Shown: one piece after another, positions 34,249 through 45,326 of the stretch
How the letters are laid out: each line of letters starts with the position of its first letter
How positions within the stretch are numbered: position 1 is the stretch's first letter
Source of the DNA: Ustulina deusta
Taxonomy: Eukaryota > Ascomycota > Sordariomycetes > Xylariales > Xylariaceae
DNA length: 64,000 bases
Reading direction: 5' to 3'
Assembly (NCBI GenBank): GCA_023159155.1
Contig: JAJNNX010000014.1
Location: 310,001-374,000, forward strand
Notes under the pieces: generated by a model
Databases searched by the model: none
What the model saw: only the letters and a program-made list of their open reading frames with translations
Told to the model about the DNA's origin: nothing
Position numbers and translations under genes: made by a program

Positions 34249-36573
34249 TTACGGCAAATTGCAGAATAAATCCTGCGTCGAACCCTCCTCATAAACCTTC
34301 TGCCCTTTGCCAGTTTCAAGGTCGCACCCGCCAACCGCCCCCTTGAATATGAGCTCGAAGTCGTTTGCGCGGCCGCGGAAATCCTGCGAGTCCACCTCAG
34401 TGCCTTCCCAAGTCGTGATCGGCAAAGCGGTAAGCGGCCAGAGATCTCCATTGTTTGGGAGTGTATCTAGCAGGGATAGGGGAGACAGCTGAGTCTCGGG
34501 CGCCGACCGGGCTTTTTGTCTGATTCTTTGGATTTTTTCATAGCTCGCATCGGAGGCTTTGGAGCCTGCATATTCCTCAGGCATATTGTACAATTCGCCG
34601 TGGACCGCCGCTAGATGCTCCCCCACTTCTTTCCCGGGGTACAGGAACCAGTAACCCCTAACTCGAGCCAACCTCAAAATGTGCTCCAGCCAGGACGAGT
34701 GTTGCCTACTGATGACTTTTTCTGAAACCACCGTTGGCATGACATCAAATTTTTCATTGGCTTGCATCGTCCTTGAGACGAAATCGTGGAGTTCTATCCA
34801 TTTCTCACCAAGGAAAAGTACTGCGTTGCTAGTTGGTGCCTGCCACAGAAAAGGGTTTGGTGTCCCTTGATTCGGCCCGCTGATATCCTCAGGATGTTGG
34901 AATAGTGGAGGGTTGAATGGCTGTTCGCCATCTAAAGTAATTAAAGGCTGTTCTAGACTGATTCCGAAGAGGTGCCGACCCCAATTGTTAAACTCAGAAG
35001 CCGCGGAGTAGCGGTACTCCAGGAGTGAATATTTGAGATCTGCCAATGGACAATTAGAAACAGTTGGAAGTTGGGCCGGCGGCTTCAGACTTACAGTTGA
35101 AGAATTGAGGTGCGACTTCAGCATGCGGGGAAAGTACAAGGACATGCGACAGCTGCGGCTGTGCAGGCCAGAAAGATTCAAGAAATCGCGTTGAAATTTC
35201 CTCCTCCGTGAATTTGCGTCGAGATATTCGGTGTCTAAGAGAAATATGGCGCTCATTGGTTGGATTGGGGATGTATGAGGGTGGCCATACAAACGAATCT
35301 AGGAACCTCTTGGTAGATGTGTCAATGTGATAAGGAAGTTCGATGGTGATATGGGGAACAGCACTCGAGGTATAGTCGGCTGCGCTGAGAGATCTGAGTA
35401 GCCTTATCAGACTTCCCGAAGACTTAGGAGTAGCTTGAATCAAGATGTCAATTTTAATCTTGTTCCACACTATAGCTCGTTAGTAAACCAGCAATTTGCT
35501 ACGAGATTCAGTCATCTTACTTCGCAATGCTGCGCTGTCCAGTCTCGTTATCCAACCAAGAGACTTCGATGCGAACCGAGGCAATTCTATCAAAGTAGTC
35601 TTAGAGACTTTCACATGTTGTTTTAAACCTCGCGTAAAGAAAGACTCTTCGTCATTTGACCCATCTAGAATAATGGCTTGCGGATGCATATATGCGTTCA
35701 GATGGTCTACGTCGTATTAGTATTCTCTTTGAAAATAGTCAGGCATCGTAATGGCTTGTACATACGAAACCCGCGAAACACAGACTTCTCTAGTCTTCCA
35801 TCTGTCGAAATTCCGGCATAATTCGGACGGGCGTCTTTCATATGGTCAGCTAGGCAATATACCAAGAGACGGCAAATATCATTTCGAGGTGCCATACCGT
35901 GGAATATGATGATACAAGATTTATCGATACCATTGATCTCCCATAACCTGTCCATGTGTATGTCGCTTCGGCCTAGGAGTGCAAAATGCACATAGTTCTT
36001 TAATCCCATCCCCATCTGGCATGCCATCGGCAGCAGAGTGGCGGCGCTTTTGAGACTGGCGGCTGCGAATAAGATATTCTTGTTGTTCACCTGGCTTCCT
36101 CTCGTGCTCGAAATGGCTTGCAGTGATACTGCTAGGTTGACAAATTTGATGGGACCATTGAAGTTCCTCTCTACGGTATTGAGCGCAGGCGCCTGCGCCT
36201 GTGTCTGCGTTTGTGCCTGTGCGGCGGGGTCTGGAGGATGCATAGCAATCTCGGGCGGTGGTTTATTAGGGCGTGAGGGAGGACGACCGAGAGTGTGCGG
36301 GTATTCGGGGCGGCGCATACGATTGTCGGGGCCGAGAATGGGGATGTTGTGGACGAAGAGATAGACAAAGGCGGCTACGACGAATACCAGACCAATTCGC
36401 TTGAGCGAGCGTCGTGGCGGGACTCGGGCGGGCTGCCATGAAGACGATCGCCGCTGGCTGGCGCTGTTAACGAGTTTGTGGTCGTCATCCTTCTTGCCGA
36501 GCTCCTCGTCACTCATGAAGAAGCTCCGCATCTTCCTCCATCCAAGCATCAAGAATCTTCGTAACCGAAACAA
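34249..36573 (-). CDS. GT2-like glycosyltransferase, single-pass type II membrane protein
   Basis: Putative Golgi or ER glycosyltransferase conserved in filamentous ascomycetes; sugar and acceptor unknown. Exons 36573-35898, 35834-35766, 35706-35521, 35469-35095 and 35039-34249 give 698 residues. The short basic cytosolic tail is followed by one membrane helix (IGLVFVVAAFVYLFVHNIPIL, residues about 61-81) and a Pro/Gln-rich stem. The lumenal part includes FALLGRSDIHMDRLWEINGI, HPQAIILDGS, the GT2-like IDILIQATPKSSGSLIRLL and SHVLVLSPHAEVAPQFF, which form the nucleotide-sugar-binding-like fold. The first intron (35897-35835) is 63 nt and stop-free; removing it gives FHDARPNYAGI, as I remember relatives. 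Other introns are 59, 51 and 55 nt. Exact family (GT2 versus a fungal-only relative) is uncertain. Shares a 723-bp divergent promoter with SYO1. Confidence 0.85.
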
Positions 36574-37296
36574 TGGCGGAAGGGGGGACGGGATATACTA
36601 TCTAATTGACAACGACTTCGGGACGTTCACGGGCGGCATCTCACATGTTGCAACCCGAATGCCGGGGGAATGAATGATGGGATGGTGCTCGATGGCGCCA
36701 ATGAGCACCGCCTGGGGTGGGTGGCGTGTGTTTATTTTCCCGGAATCCCCAGAAAGCTCTCATTCCCTGATTCACTGCACGCGCGGCCAACCAATGTCTA
36801 GCTGAGTCTGGTCAAGATAGGTAATAGCGGAAGAGGAGTGTCAATTGCCGTATTGTACCTACCTCGCACGAACTTCAGCGATAAAGGTCGGCACTGTACT
36901 TGTATGAGCTGGGAGGTATGCATGACTGTCGGATGCCACGCCGCTCACTTTCCTTTCTGGGTTAGTGGACTGGATAGCTGGTGCACATGTCGACCCGAGA
37001 CGTTTGTGGATCTTCTTCCCGCCCCACCACAGCTGCAACCCGTCGACCTCCACACAAAAAAAAAACGAAACCGCCGTGGGGCAGCAGGTGAATAGCGATG
37101 AGCTATCTAGTAGGTAGCGGGGCATCATGGAACCGAACCCTGGAATTTTTTCCGTATTTGAACACCTATTCAGTCATCCATATCACTTCATGGTGTTCTC
37201 TTCTTGGCTTCCGTCTAGCTGCGCGCAACTTGTTTCGCGTTCGATTCGGTTTCAGGGTTGTCCGGTTTGCGATTAATTGCTCTAGCGTAAATAAAA
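36574..37296. promoter_or_regulatory. divergent promoter region, glycosyltransferase / SYO1
   Basis: 723 bp with no coding potential. No factor site could be assigned with confidence. Confidence 0.4.
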
Positions 37297-39336
37297 ATGG
37301 CCAAATCCAGGCGAAGTAGAGCCCAAGCCGGCCAGCGCTCCAACCCCATCGCAAAGCCCGTGAAACCACCCTCGGACCCGGAACTGGCCGCGATTCGAGA
37401 GAAGAATATCCTCCCCGTTCTCAAGGATTTGCAGAGCTCGGACCCCAAGAGCCGTACCACTGCGGCCGGTGCTATAGCCAATATCGTGCAGGATACCAAA
37501 TGCCGGAAGTTACTTTTAAGGGAGCAGATTGTGCATATTCTTCTTACAGAGACCCTGACGGACGCGAGCTTGGAAAGCAGGGCTGCCGGTTGGGAAATTT
37601 TGCGCGTTCTCGCCGCCGAGGAAGAGGCCGACTTCTGTGTGCATTTATACCGAATAGATGTCCTCACTGCTGTTCGACATGCCTCTACAAAGGTGAGGAA
37701 TATCCAACATGTTATCCCTTCCTCTATCCTTTCCACACGCTGTTGACTGATGTTGGGACAGATCACTGAAGCCCTAGTCTTACCAAATGCGGCTTTTAGC
37801 AAGAGGTCGAAAGCCGAGCAGAGCTTCATTTGGTGCGTTGCTGAAGCGCTCGCCGAAATTATAGCAGCCCTAGCCGCAGCTCAAGATGAGGCTCTTGATG
37901 CTGCTAGCCAGAGCCAAGAGATTCTGCGGTTTCTCTTCACCTTAATATCAACTGACTCTACCACAGCGTCAGTGCTGAAGAGTGCACTTTCGTGCATGAT
38001 CACGTTATCCGAGGATAATCGCCAGTTCGTTGAAGCCATACTCGGTGACAGCACAACTCAGTGCTATAAGTACTTGACAACCTTTAAGAACAGCGATGGC
38101 TTCAAAGCAGTTCTTGCTTGCGGTGTACTCCACAACATATTCTCCGTTATGGACTGGAACGACCAGAACCCTGGCAGAGACGGCGCTTGCGATGCTATCC
38201 TCGTTCCCACCCTTTCTCAGACCCTGGAGCGTACTAGCCTCAACGATCATATGGCAAATGGGAATAGCGCGATGAGCCCAGCAGATATCTTGCAAATAGC
38301 CCTCGAAGTCTTGGCATCCATTGGAACGGCGCTTCAAAATTCTCTTGGCAAAGATACCCGAGCGAAGAAGGAAGGTTGGGAAGGGTTAGACGGAAAAGAT
38401 GACGCTATGGATGCCGACGATAACGACCATGATATTCCTGACGATGATAAGCCGGCAGACGAAGATGATGAGATGGGCGAAGACGAAATGGAGGCGGATA
38501 TGGAAATAGTAACAGGAGCCAACAATGATGTAGACGCACCCTCGGGCATCGATGAATTACCGACATTAAGAGAACTGATACAGAGGGTGATTCCACAAGC
38601 AGTGTCACTTTTCCAGACTATCCAGGGGGAGGATGAATTATCGACTTTGATTCGCACGCACACCTTGACCGCGCTTAGCAATATTGCGTGGACAGTGAGC
38701 TGCATCGACTTCAGCGAAGGCGCAAATACCGCGATATTACAAGCGTGGACGCCCGCGGCGAAGCTCATATGGAGCAATGCGGTAGCACCAGTGCTGGCTA
38801 GTAATACATCCGATGTCAGCTTAGCCACTATCGTGACGAGTCTTGCGTGGGCTATTGCTCGGACCTTGCATGAGCAATCGTTTCTAAGTGGAGATGAGCA
38901 CAAGAAGTTCATATCACTTTATCATGCATCTAAAAGCCTAGACGGAAATCTGGAAGACCCTTTCCAAAGTCTTGGGGTCAAATGTATAGGGGTGCTTGGC
39001 CAGCTGGCTCTCGATCCGGCACCAGTTACCCTGAACCGCGAAATAGGTGTATTCCTTGTTACCGTGGTTGCTGCGCTGCCCGAAACCTCAGCTGCGGAAT
39101 CCGTTGAGGCACTCAACCAGTTATTTGATATCTATGGCGATGAGAAGAGCGCAAACGACGCAGAGGTGTTTTGGAAAGACAACTTTTTGCAACACATAGA
39201 GACGACAGTACCAAAGGTGAAGGCCATGACCAAGACGGTAGACAAACGGAAGTCAGCTGAGTTGCGAAACCGGGCGGAGGAGGCCAGCCTGAATCTTTCA
39301 AGATTCATCCAGTATAAGCAAAAACATCGGCCCTAA
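37297..39336 (+). CDS. SYO1: symportin 1, importer of the 5S RNP proteins Rpl5 and Rpl11
   Basis: Adaptor/chaperone that co-imports Rpl5 and Rpl11 with the importin Kap104 and presents them to 5S rRNA for 60S assembly. Exons 37297-37692 and 37762-39336 give 656 residues. The N-terminus is basic (KSRRSRAQAGQR), followed by ARM/HEAT helices: KNILPVLKDLQSSDPKSRTT, AAGAIANIVQDTKCRKLLL and SLESRAAGWEILRVLAAEEE. A long Asp/Glu-rich loop lies at about residues 345-385 (DAMDADDNDHDIPDDDK and MGEDEMEADME), the Syo1 acidic loop associated with Rpl11 binding. HEAT repeats continue to the C-terminus. Length, order and the acidic loop match Chaetomium Syo1. The single 69-nt intron is canonical. Convergent with the J-protein gene. 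Confidence 0.93.
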
Positions 39337-39775
39337 GATAGGCGATCATCTCAGGCTGAAGTTCTTCAAATTCAATACTAACCATTGGAGAATTAAGCGG
39401 ACTGGTACCAGCTGGGTTGATCAATAGGACTATGTCACCTTCATCGAGACGAGTAAGAGACAACAAAGGAATGCCGGAGCAATACCACAATCACCAGGGT
39501 CTTCTATGATCGACTGGCCTTATGCGCCATTATCGAAGTAGTCAATCAAACACACCTCGTCGATCAGTCCACGGCAACGCGGATAAATCGTCACGAGATT
39601 GTGGCGAGCGGCTATAGGGGAAGATGCGACAGACGCGCGAGGGGGCGTCAAGGAAACTAAGGGAGTTAGGTTCGTAAAATGAGATACGGTCTATCAATAG
39701 AACTCACTTCTCGGCCGGTTTAGAGAATGCCTGCCACATTATTTCCGCCCTCATCGCCGTCATATCATGATAGTC
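39337..39775 (-). other. possible small spliced gene between SYO1 and the J-protein gene (unproven)
   Basis: On the minus strand, ATG at 39762 opens MTAMRAEIMWQAFSKPAE, which then meets a canonical-looking intron: donor GTGAGT, branch CCTAACT, acceptor CCCTTAG (about 39706-39658). After it, two overlapping frames both look coding-like for 35-45 codons. The spliced frame reads NFLDAPSRVCRIFPYSR, the other ARHNLVTIYPRCRGLIDEV. One indel, for example in the CCCCC run near 39645, would link the start exon to the second frame. I recognise no family. It may be a small conserved gene, a decayed one, or a leader of the downstream minus-strand sequence. Confidence 0.3.
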
Positions 39776-39813
39776 GTGCAATATTTATGCCTCTGCAAAT
39801 CCGTAGCCTCCAT

Positions 39814-40612
39814 TCAGCCAATTGGCTTAAGCTTCTTCTTCTTCTTCTTGCCATCGTCGCCACCGCTTGATTTGCCCTTCTGAAATTGACGCCAGCTGTC
39901 TATGCGCTGGTCGCGGGTGGCCTCCCAATCCTGCTCGTGCTGACGCTTGCGCTTACGGGCCTCAAGTTCGTCATCAGCCTTGCGCTGCTCACGGCCTTCC
40001 TCCTGCATCTGGGCCTTCGTCTGGCGCTTGCGGCGCATCTCGTTCTCGATGAGGACTTCGCGGGTCTTTTCGCGCCACTTCTTAGCAAACGAGTCGGTCT
40101 TGAGCTCCGGGCTGTCGACGGTCCATTTGTTCTCGCGGATCAGCAGCATACGGGCATCGGCGATGGCCTCGTCAAGTCGTTCTCGATGCTTCTCATCCAT
40201 CAGCTCCGTCTGAGCCTTCTTCAGCCGATCAAAGGCATCGGGAGCTTGCGGATTCTTGGTCTTGTCCGGGTGGATCAGCAGCGACTTCTTTCGGTACGTG
40301 ATCTTGATGTCGGACTCGGGTACACCTGGCTGTAGGTCGAGGACAGCGTAGCTGTATGTGACTTGTTAATGACACAGAGGGCAAAGTCGGATTATAGCGG
40401 GCTGGGCGAGGCTTACGCATCTAGCCGGAAGGCCTTGAGGATACGATCTATCTCGGCATCCTGTTCTTCGGTCAGTCCTGCCAATCGCATCGACACAGTA
40501 CAAGTTGGCAAATCAACCATCAACTTGCCTTGTCAAACTCCTTGGCCTCTGCCTCTAGCAAGTCAAGCGCATCCTTATCATCTTTCGGAGTCTCTGATGG
40601 TTTTGACGACAT
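39814..40612 (-). CDS. J-domain protein, DNAJC8 / Spf31 type
   Basis: Probable Hsp70 co-chaperone linked to the spliceosome (DNAJC8 in animals, Spf31 in fission yeast), expected in the nucleus. Exons 40612-40529, 40460-40417 and 40351-39814 give 221 residues. The J domain begins DAEIDRILKAFRLDAYAVLD and carries the HPD triad at residues 70-72 (SLLIHPDKTKNPQAPDAF). A long charged helix follows (EVLIENEMRRKRQTKAQMQE), and the protein ends in a Lys-rich tail KKKKKKLKPIG, typical of the family and nuclear-localising. The first intron (40528-40461) uses a GC donor (AAG|GCAAGT), with branch CTGAC and CAG acceptor; no GT donor nearby keeps the frame. Shares a 378-bp divergent promoter with DBP10. 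Confidence 0.9.
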
Positions 40613-40990
40613 GCTGGCTCCTTCTCCTAGGCCAAACGTCGGATTACTTTGTCGGTTCAGGAAAGAGTGTATGTAATTCGAGGGGAGCGAGAGGTCAGAT
40701 AGGGCGACATTTATCCAACTGGAACGCGCATGAATGGGAATGCGATGCGAGGGTGGGGCTGTATTTTTAGCCTGCTGTAGGTCAACGTCAAGTGGGGCCG
40801 GGATCTTATCGTAAGCTTGGCACTTGCTGATAACCAAAAAAGTTATCCAACTCTGGCCCCCATGTTCTCTGGCATCCACCTCAATATCAAGCCGAAAACC
40901 TACGGTGAAATCCAGAGCACTGCACTTCTCGCGGTCAGCCACGAATGATTTTATGCAGTACTCAGCACATATAAGGCCCCCTTAACCAAA
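40613..40990. promoter_or_regulatory. compact divergent promoter, J protein / DBP10
   Basis: 378 bp serving two genes of RNA metabolism. An open frame runs back from the J-protein ATG to 40942 but lacks family resemblance, so I treat it as leader. No motif assigned. Confidence 0.45.
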
Positions 40991-43900
40991 ATGCCTCGCG
41001 CCGCATCCCCTGCGCTTTCTGAAAATGAGGTCGACATTCTAGGGTCTTTACTCACTGATGGAAATGAGACATCTCATGTAAAGACGAAACATGCTGAGAT
41101 GCAAGATGGCTTCGGCTTCGACGTCGAAGATCTGCTTGACGGAGATGGCGGTGAGAACGGCGACGATGATGAGGCTTTCATTGCGCTGAAGCAAGCTGCT
41201 GCGTTCCGCAAGAATACTAATCTGAAGGGGACAACATTAAAGAAGGGTGGAGGTTTTCAATCTATGGGTAATAGCATGTTGTTGTTTTTCCCAGCTCACT
41301 CAGCTTTCTGACGATCTGTCAGGCTTGAATGGGAACCTTCTTAAAGCGATTACGAAGGTGGGCTTCAGAGTTCCTACGCCTATTCAACGGAAGACCATAC
41401 CGTTGATACTACAACGAAAAGATGTAAGCTTCGCTGTAGAAGAACATTTCGATGTCTCATACGGATATTAATATCTCTATTAGCTTTTAGCCATGGCTAG
41501 AACAGGATCTGGAAAGGGTCAGTCTCAATTCCCATCTCATATCATAACCCCTTTAATACCTACTCAATCATGCAGCTAACACCCTATAGTATGCTAACAT
41601 CAACTCGTTCTACCTGTATCATGGAACCCACCGTGAGGATTATATCATCATAAAATTAGCTTGCTAACGGCGAACAAGACGGCCGCTTTCTTAATCCCTA
41701 TGGTTCAAACCTTGAAGGCTCATTCAGCAAATATGGGCGCACGCGCCTTGATATTGAGTCCCAGTCGCGAACTTGCTATTCAGACTCTGAGCGTGTGTAC
41801 ACACGTACATTTCAGTATATCCGAGTAAGGTATTGACAACAAGGCACAGGTCACGAAAAACTTTACACGTGGAACCGATCTTAAGACGATGCTGTGTGTT
41901 GGAGGCGACTCACTAAACGAACAATTTGCGAACATGGTATGCATTGGTGCTAAACCCATAATAAGTTAAGATATGCTGATGCATTTTGCTTTAGACGGCC
42001 AATCCAGATATCATAATTGCGACGCCAGGTCGATTTTTGCATCTATTAGTCGGGTATGTAGTCTTTGTATCATGTCTCCCTGTGGAAGAGATTTACTAAC
42101 TCCTTCTCTAGTACGTCTATTCCAGAACTCGCCTACGCTTTCATTGTTTTCAGAAGGCATCCCTTAAAAGCAGATCATTTTGTCCATCATCAGGGAGCTA
42201 ATGTTGCTATAGAAATGAACTTGAATGTCACAGGACTAGCGAAGATGCAGTATGTTGTTTTTGATGAGGCTGATCGTCTATTCGGTGAGTTTGGCCCTGG
42301 CCCCAAGATTAGCGCACACTATTAAATTTTTTTAGAAATGGGTTTTGCAGCACAACTGTAAGTAAATGTAGAAAGCTCGGTGGCAAGCATTATTAGCCAG
42401 AGCACTATCACTCGTGTATTTCAAGCAGCAGCGCTAACTATTCAATCTAGCCAGGAGATTCTTCATGCTTGTAAGTCATATAAAGTGTCATATCCTCTCA
42501 GTTCTAGTGTGTATCACGAGAAGACGTACATATATATGTTTACCGATACACCCAGAAAGGTTACAAAAGCAAAAATTAAAAATTTTTGGGAACTTCGGCC
42601 AGGAAACTTTTGCTGACCGATTGTCAAAGTGCCGCCAACTCGCCAGACGCTACTCTTTTCGGCTACGCTTCCTTCCTCTGTTACGGAGTTTGTCAGAGCT
42701 GGATGTCAAGTAGGTGATTCCTAACGATACTCGTCACTCTTTTATTAATTGTCAACATGGCATCCGCCTAGCTCCAGTTGCTTTTCACCCAGTCTTTATT
42801 ATCTCCTGTCTAGTTTTACAAAGCGTAACCTTCTCAATCATGGCTGATTTATTCCTCGCAGGACCCCACCCTAGTCCGATTAGACGTCGATACAAAGGTC
42901 AGCCCAGATCTTGAGGCGGCTGTCTTCAGTGTTAAAGGGGCCGAGAAGCTCGGGGCGCTCCTACACATTTTGCATGATGTTATCAAGATACCCACCGGTT
43001 TGCCGGAAGGGGTGACAGACTTGTCCGAGAACCCCTCAAAAAAAAGGAAAAGAGGACCCGATACATCTCACGACAAGCAGAAGCCCTCGCCTCACGCCAC
43101 CATCCTCTTTACATCCACCTCGCACCACGTTGAATTCCTTCAGACGATGCTTACCCAGGCCGGTTTTGCCGTCTCATACGTCTACGGCGCTCTAGACCAG
43201 ACGGCAAGAAAAAACCAAGTTGACAATTTCCGAAGAGGACGGTCTAATATATTGGTGGTTACTGACGTTGCCGCTAGAGGTATAGATATACCTCTGTAAG
43301 TCCAAAAGCTTTTTTCTCTGTCCTATCCTATGTCAGGCGCCGAGATTCAATCATCTGGCTAGTAGCATTGTCTAAGGAATCTCCATGCTTTCAACACCCT
43401 TACACATGACATCTCAAATGGAATCTACTAACGCTTACTGCCCAAGTCTTTACAATGCCATTAATTACAGTTTTCCCCCGACCCCCAAGCTATATAGTAA
43501 GTTGTGTCAAAGATGATTCCCTTCTAGTTCTAGACAAAATCAGCAGTAGAAATCTTATACTCGGCTATTTCTATGTGTCAAGACCATAGCATGCCCCTGA
43601 ATACCTTACATATATCTCATAGACAGAAAATTCGCTAACTCTTTAATGTCAAAAGTCCACAGAGTAGGCCGTGTTGCCCGAGCAGGCATGCGAGGTTGGG
43701 CCTACAGTCTCGTAACGGGTACGGACGTCCCGTATCTCCTAGATCTCCAGCTATTTCTAGGCCAGAAACTAGTTCTAGGAAAGGAGGGCAAAGGAACGCC
43801 CAATTTTACATCAGACATGGTCGTCGGTGCTCCAGTCCGAAGCAAGGTTGAGAATTATATAGAATGGCTCAACAAGCTCTTGGCCGACGACTCCGACCTC

Positions 43901-45190
43901 ACCACCCTTCAACACGTCTCCGACAAAGCCGAGAAGCTCTACCTCAAGACTCGCAATAGCGCCTCTAGCCAAAGTGCGCGTCGGTCGCGAGAAGTAGTTT
44001 CTTCCAAAGGCTTTTCCCAGGTCCACCCTCTATACGGGGACGATATTAGCGCCGTAGAAGATAAGCGTGCCGAAATGCTCGCCAAGATCAGCGGTTTCAA
44101 GCCGCAAGAAACCATTTTCGAGATCCACAGGAACGCCAAGGGTGGGCGGAGCAAAGAGGCAGAAGTCATGAGGTCGATTCGAGAGCGCTTCGGCCCCCGG
44201 AGAATAGCGAATAGGGAAGAAGACAACAAGGCGGAGTCGAGTGAATTCTCAGATGAGGAGGACGACGCAGCTGCCGATGAAGCAGAAGACGCCGACGGCT
44301 TCGACGTGGAAGTTGGCGAAGACGAAGAGGCATCCGACGACGAGCAGGACGAAGACGACAGAGAAGAGCTCATAGACTCAGACTCTGAAATGGAGGTGAC
44401 GATCTCCAACCACACCGACACAAACCCCAGCAAATCCCATCGCAAAGCCGCCCGGTCCACCGACCCCGCCTCCTTCCGGGACCCCGAATTCATGGCCTAC
44501 GAGCCGCGCACCGTGAACGCCGCCGAGACGCGCGGCTACGGCGTGCACTCGGGCGGCCAGTCGAACGCGCGCGGCAACTTCTTCGAGGCGGCGCGCAGCG
44601 CGACCTTCGACCTGACGAACGACGAGGGCGCCAAGTCCTTCGGGGCGCCGGCGCGCGCCGGGCTCCGCTGGGACAAGAAGAGCGCCAAGTACGTGTCGCG
44701 CACCAACGACGAGGACGGCAGCCGGGCGCAGGCCAAGAAGGGCAGCAGCGGCGTGAAGATGGTGCGCGGCGAGTCGGGCGTCAAGATCGCTTCGACCTTC
44801 CAGAGCGGGCGTTTCGAGCGGTGGAAGAAAGAGCAGCGCGTCGGCCGCCTGCCGCGCATAGGCGAGTCGGAGCGTCGCGGGCCCGCGTCGTCTCGGAACA
44901 ACAACAAAAACAACAACAACAGCAAGAACAACGGCAAGAACAGCAACACGATCGGCGCCGGGCCGCGGTACAAGCATAAGCAGGAGAAGGCCCCCAAGGC
45001 CGCCGACAAGTACCGCGACGACTACCACGTGCGCAGGCGCCGCGTGGCCGAGGCCAAGGAGGGCCGCGTCGGCCGCTTCCGCGACGGCGGCGGCGACAAG
45101 AAGGAGCTGAAGAATGCCGATGACGTCCGCAGGGAGAGGAAGTTGAAGGAGCAGCGCAGGCTGAAGAACGCGAGGCCGTCGAGGAAGTAA
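40991..45190 (+). CDS. DBP10: ATP-dependent DEAD-box RNA helicase Dbp10 (DDX54), 13 exons
   Basis: Nucleolar helicase for 60S subunit assembly. Exons: 40991-41267, 41323-41423, 41484-41516, 41679-41792, 41850-41936, 41995-42053, 42112-42284, 42336-42357, 42451-42470, 42630-42709, 42862-43295, 43447-43496, 43656-45190; about 994 residues. Motifs: Q ([15 protein letters not shown]), I (MARTGSGK|T), Ia ([10 protein letters not shown]), Ib (TPGRF), II ([12 protein letters not shown]), III (FSATLP), V ([12 protein letters not shown]), VI ([10 protein letters not shown]). Then an acidic region ([17 protein letters not shown]) and the C-terminal DBP10CT domain ([27 protein letters not shown]) and basic tail. 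Two junctions are irregular. Motif I needs AAG|ACG, but the only GT donor lies one base later. At LLV the family-like join to EMNLN is one G out of frame; the in-frame join instead adds about 35 residues. Introns crowd the core; the 1.5-kb last exon has none. Confidence 0.92.
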
Positions 45191-45210
45191 AAAAGGGGAA
45201 CGCTAGCTAA

Positions 45211-45294
45211 TCTGCCTGTCTGCCTGCCTGCTTGCCTGCTTGCCTGCTTGCCTGCTTGCCTGGCTGTCTGCCTCTCGGGATATTATCAAGTAGG

Positions 45295-45326
<32 letters not shown>
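45211..45326 (+). repeat. (TGCC/TGCT)n and (GATA)n tetranucleotide arrays
   Basis: CTGCCTGC/CTTGCCTG tetramers at 45211-45274 and about eight GATA units at 45294-45326. They begin 20 bases after the DBP10 stop, so probably lie in its 3' untranslated region. Confidence 0.8.

Noticed and set aside
44378..45028. 216-codon frame antisense to DBP10
   Set aside because: Same GC3 shadow effect; no family and no splice structure.
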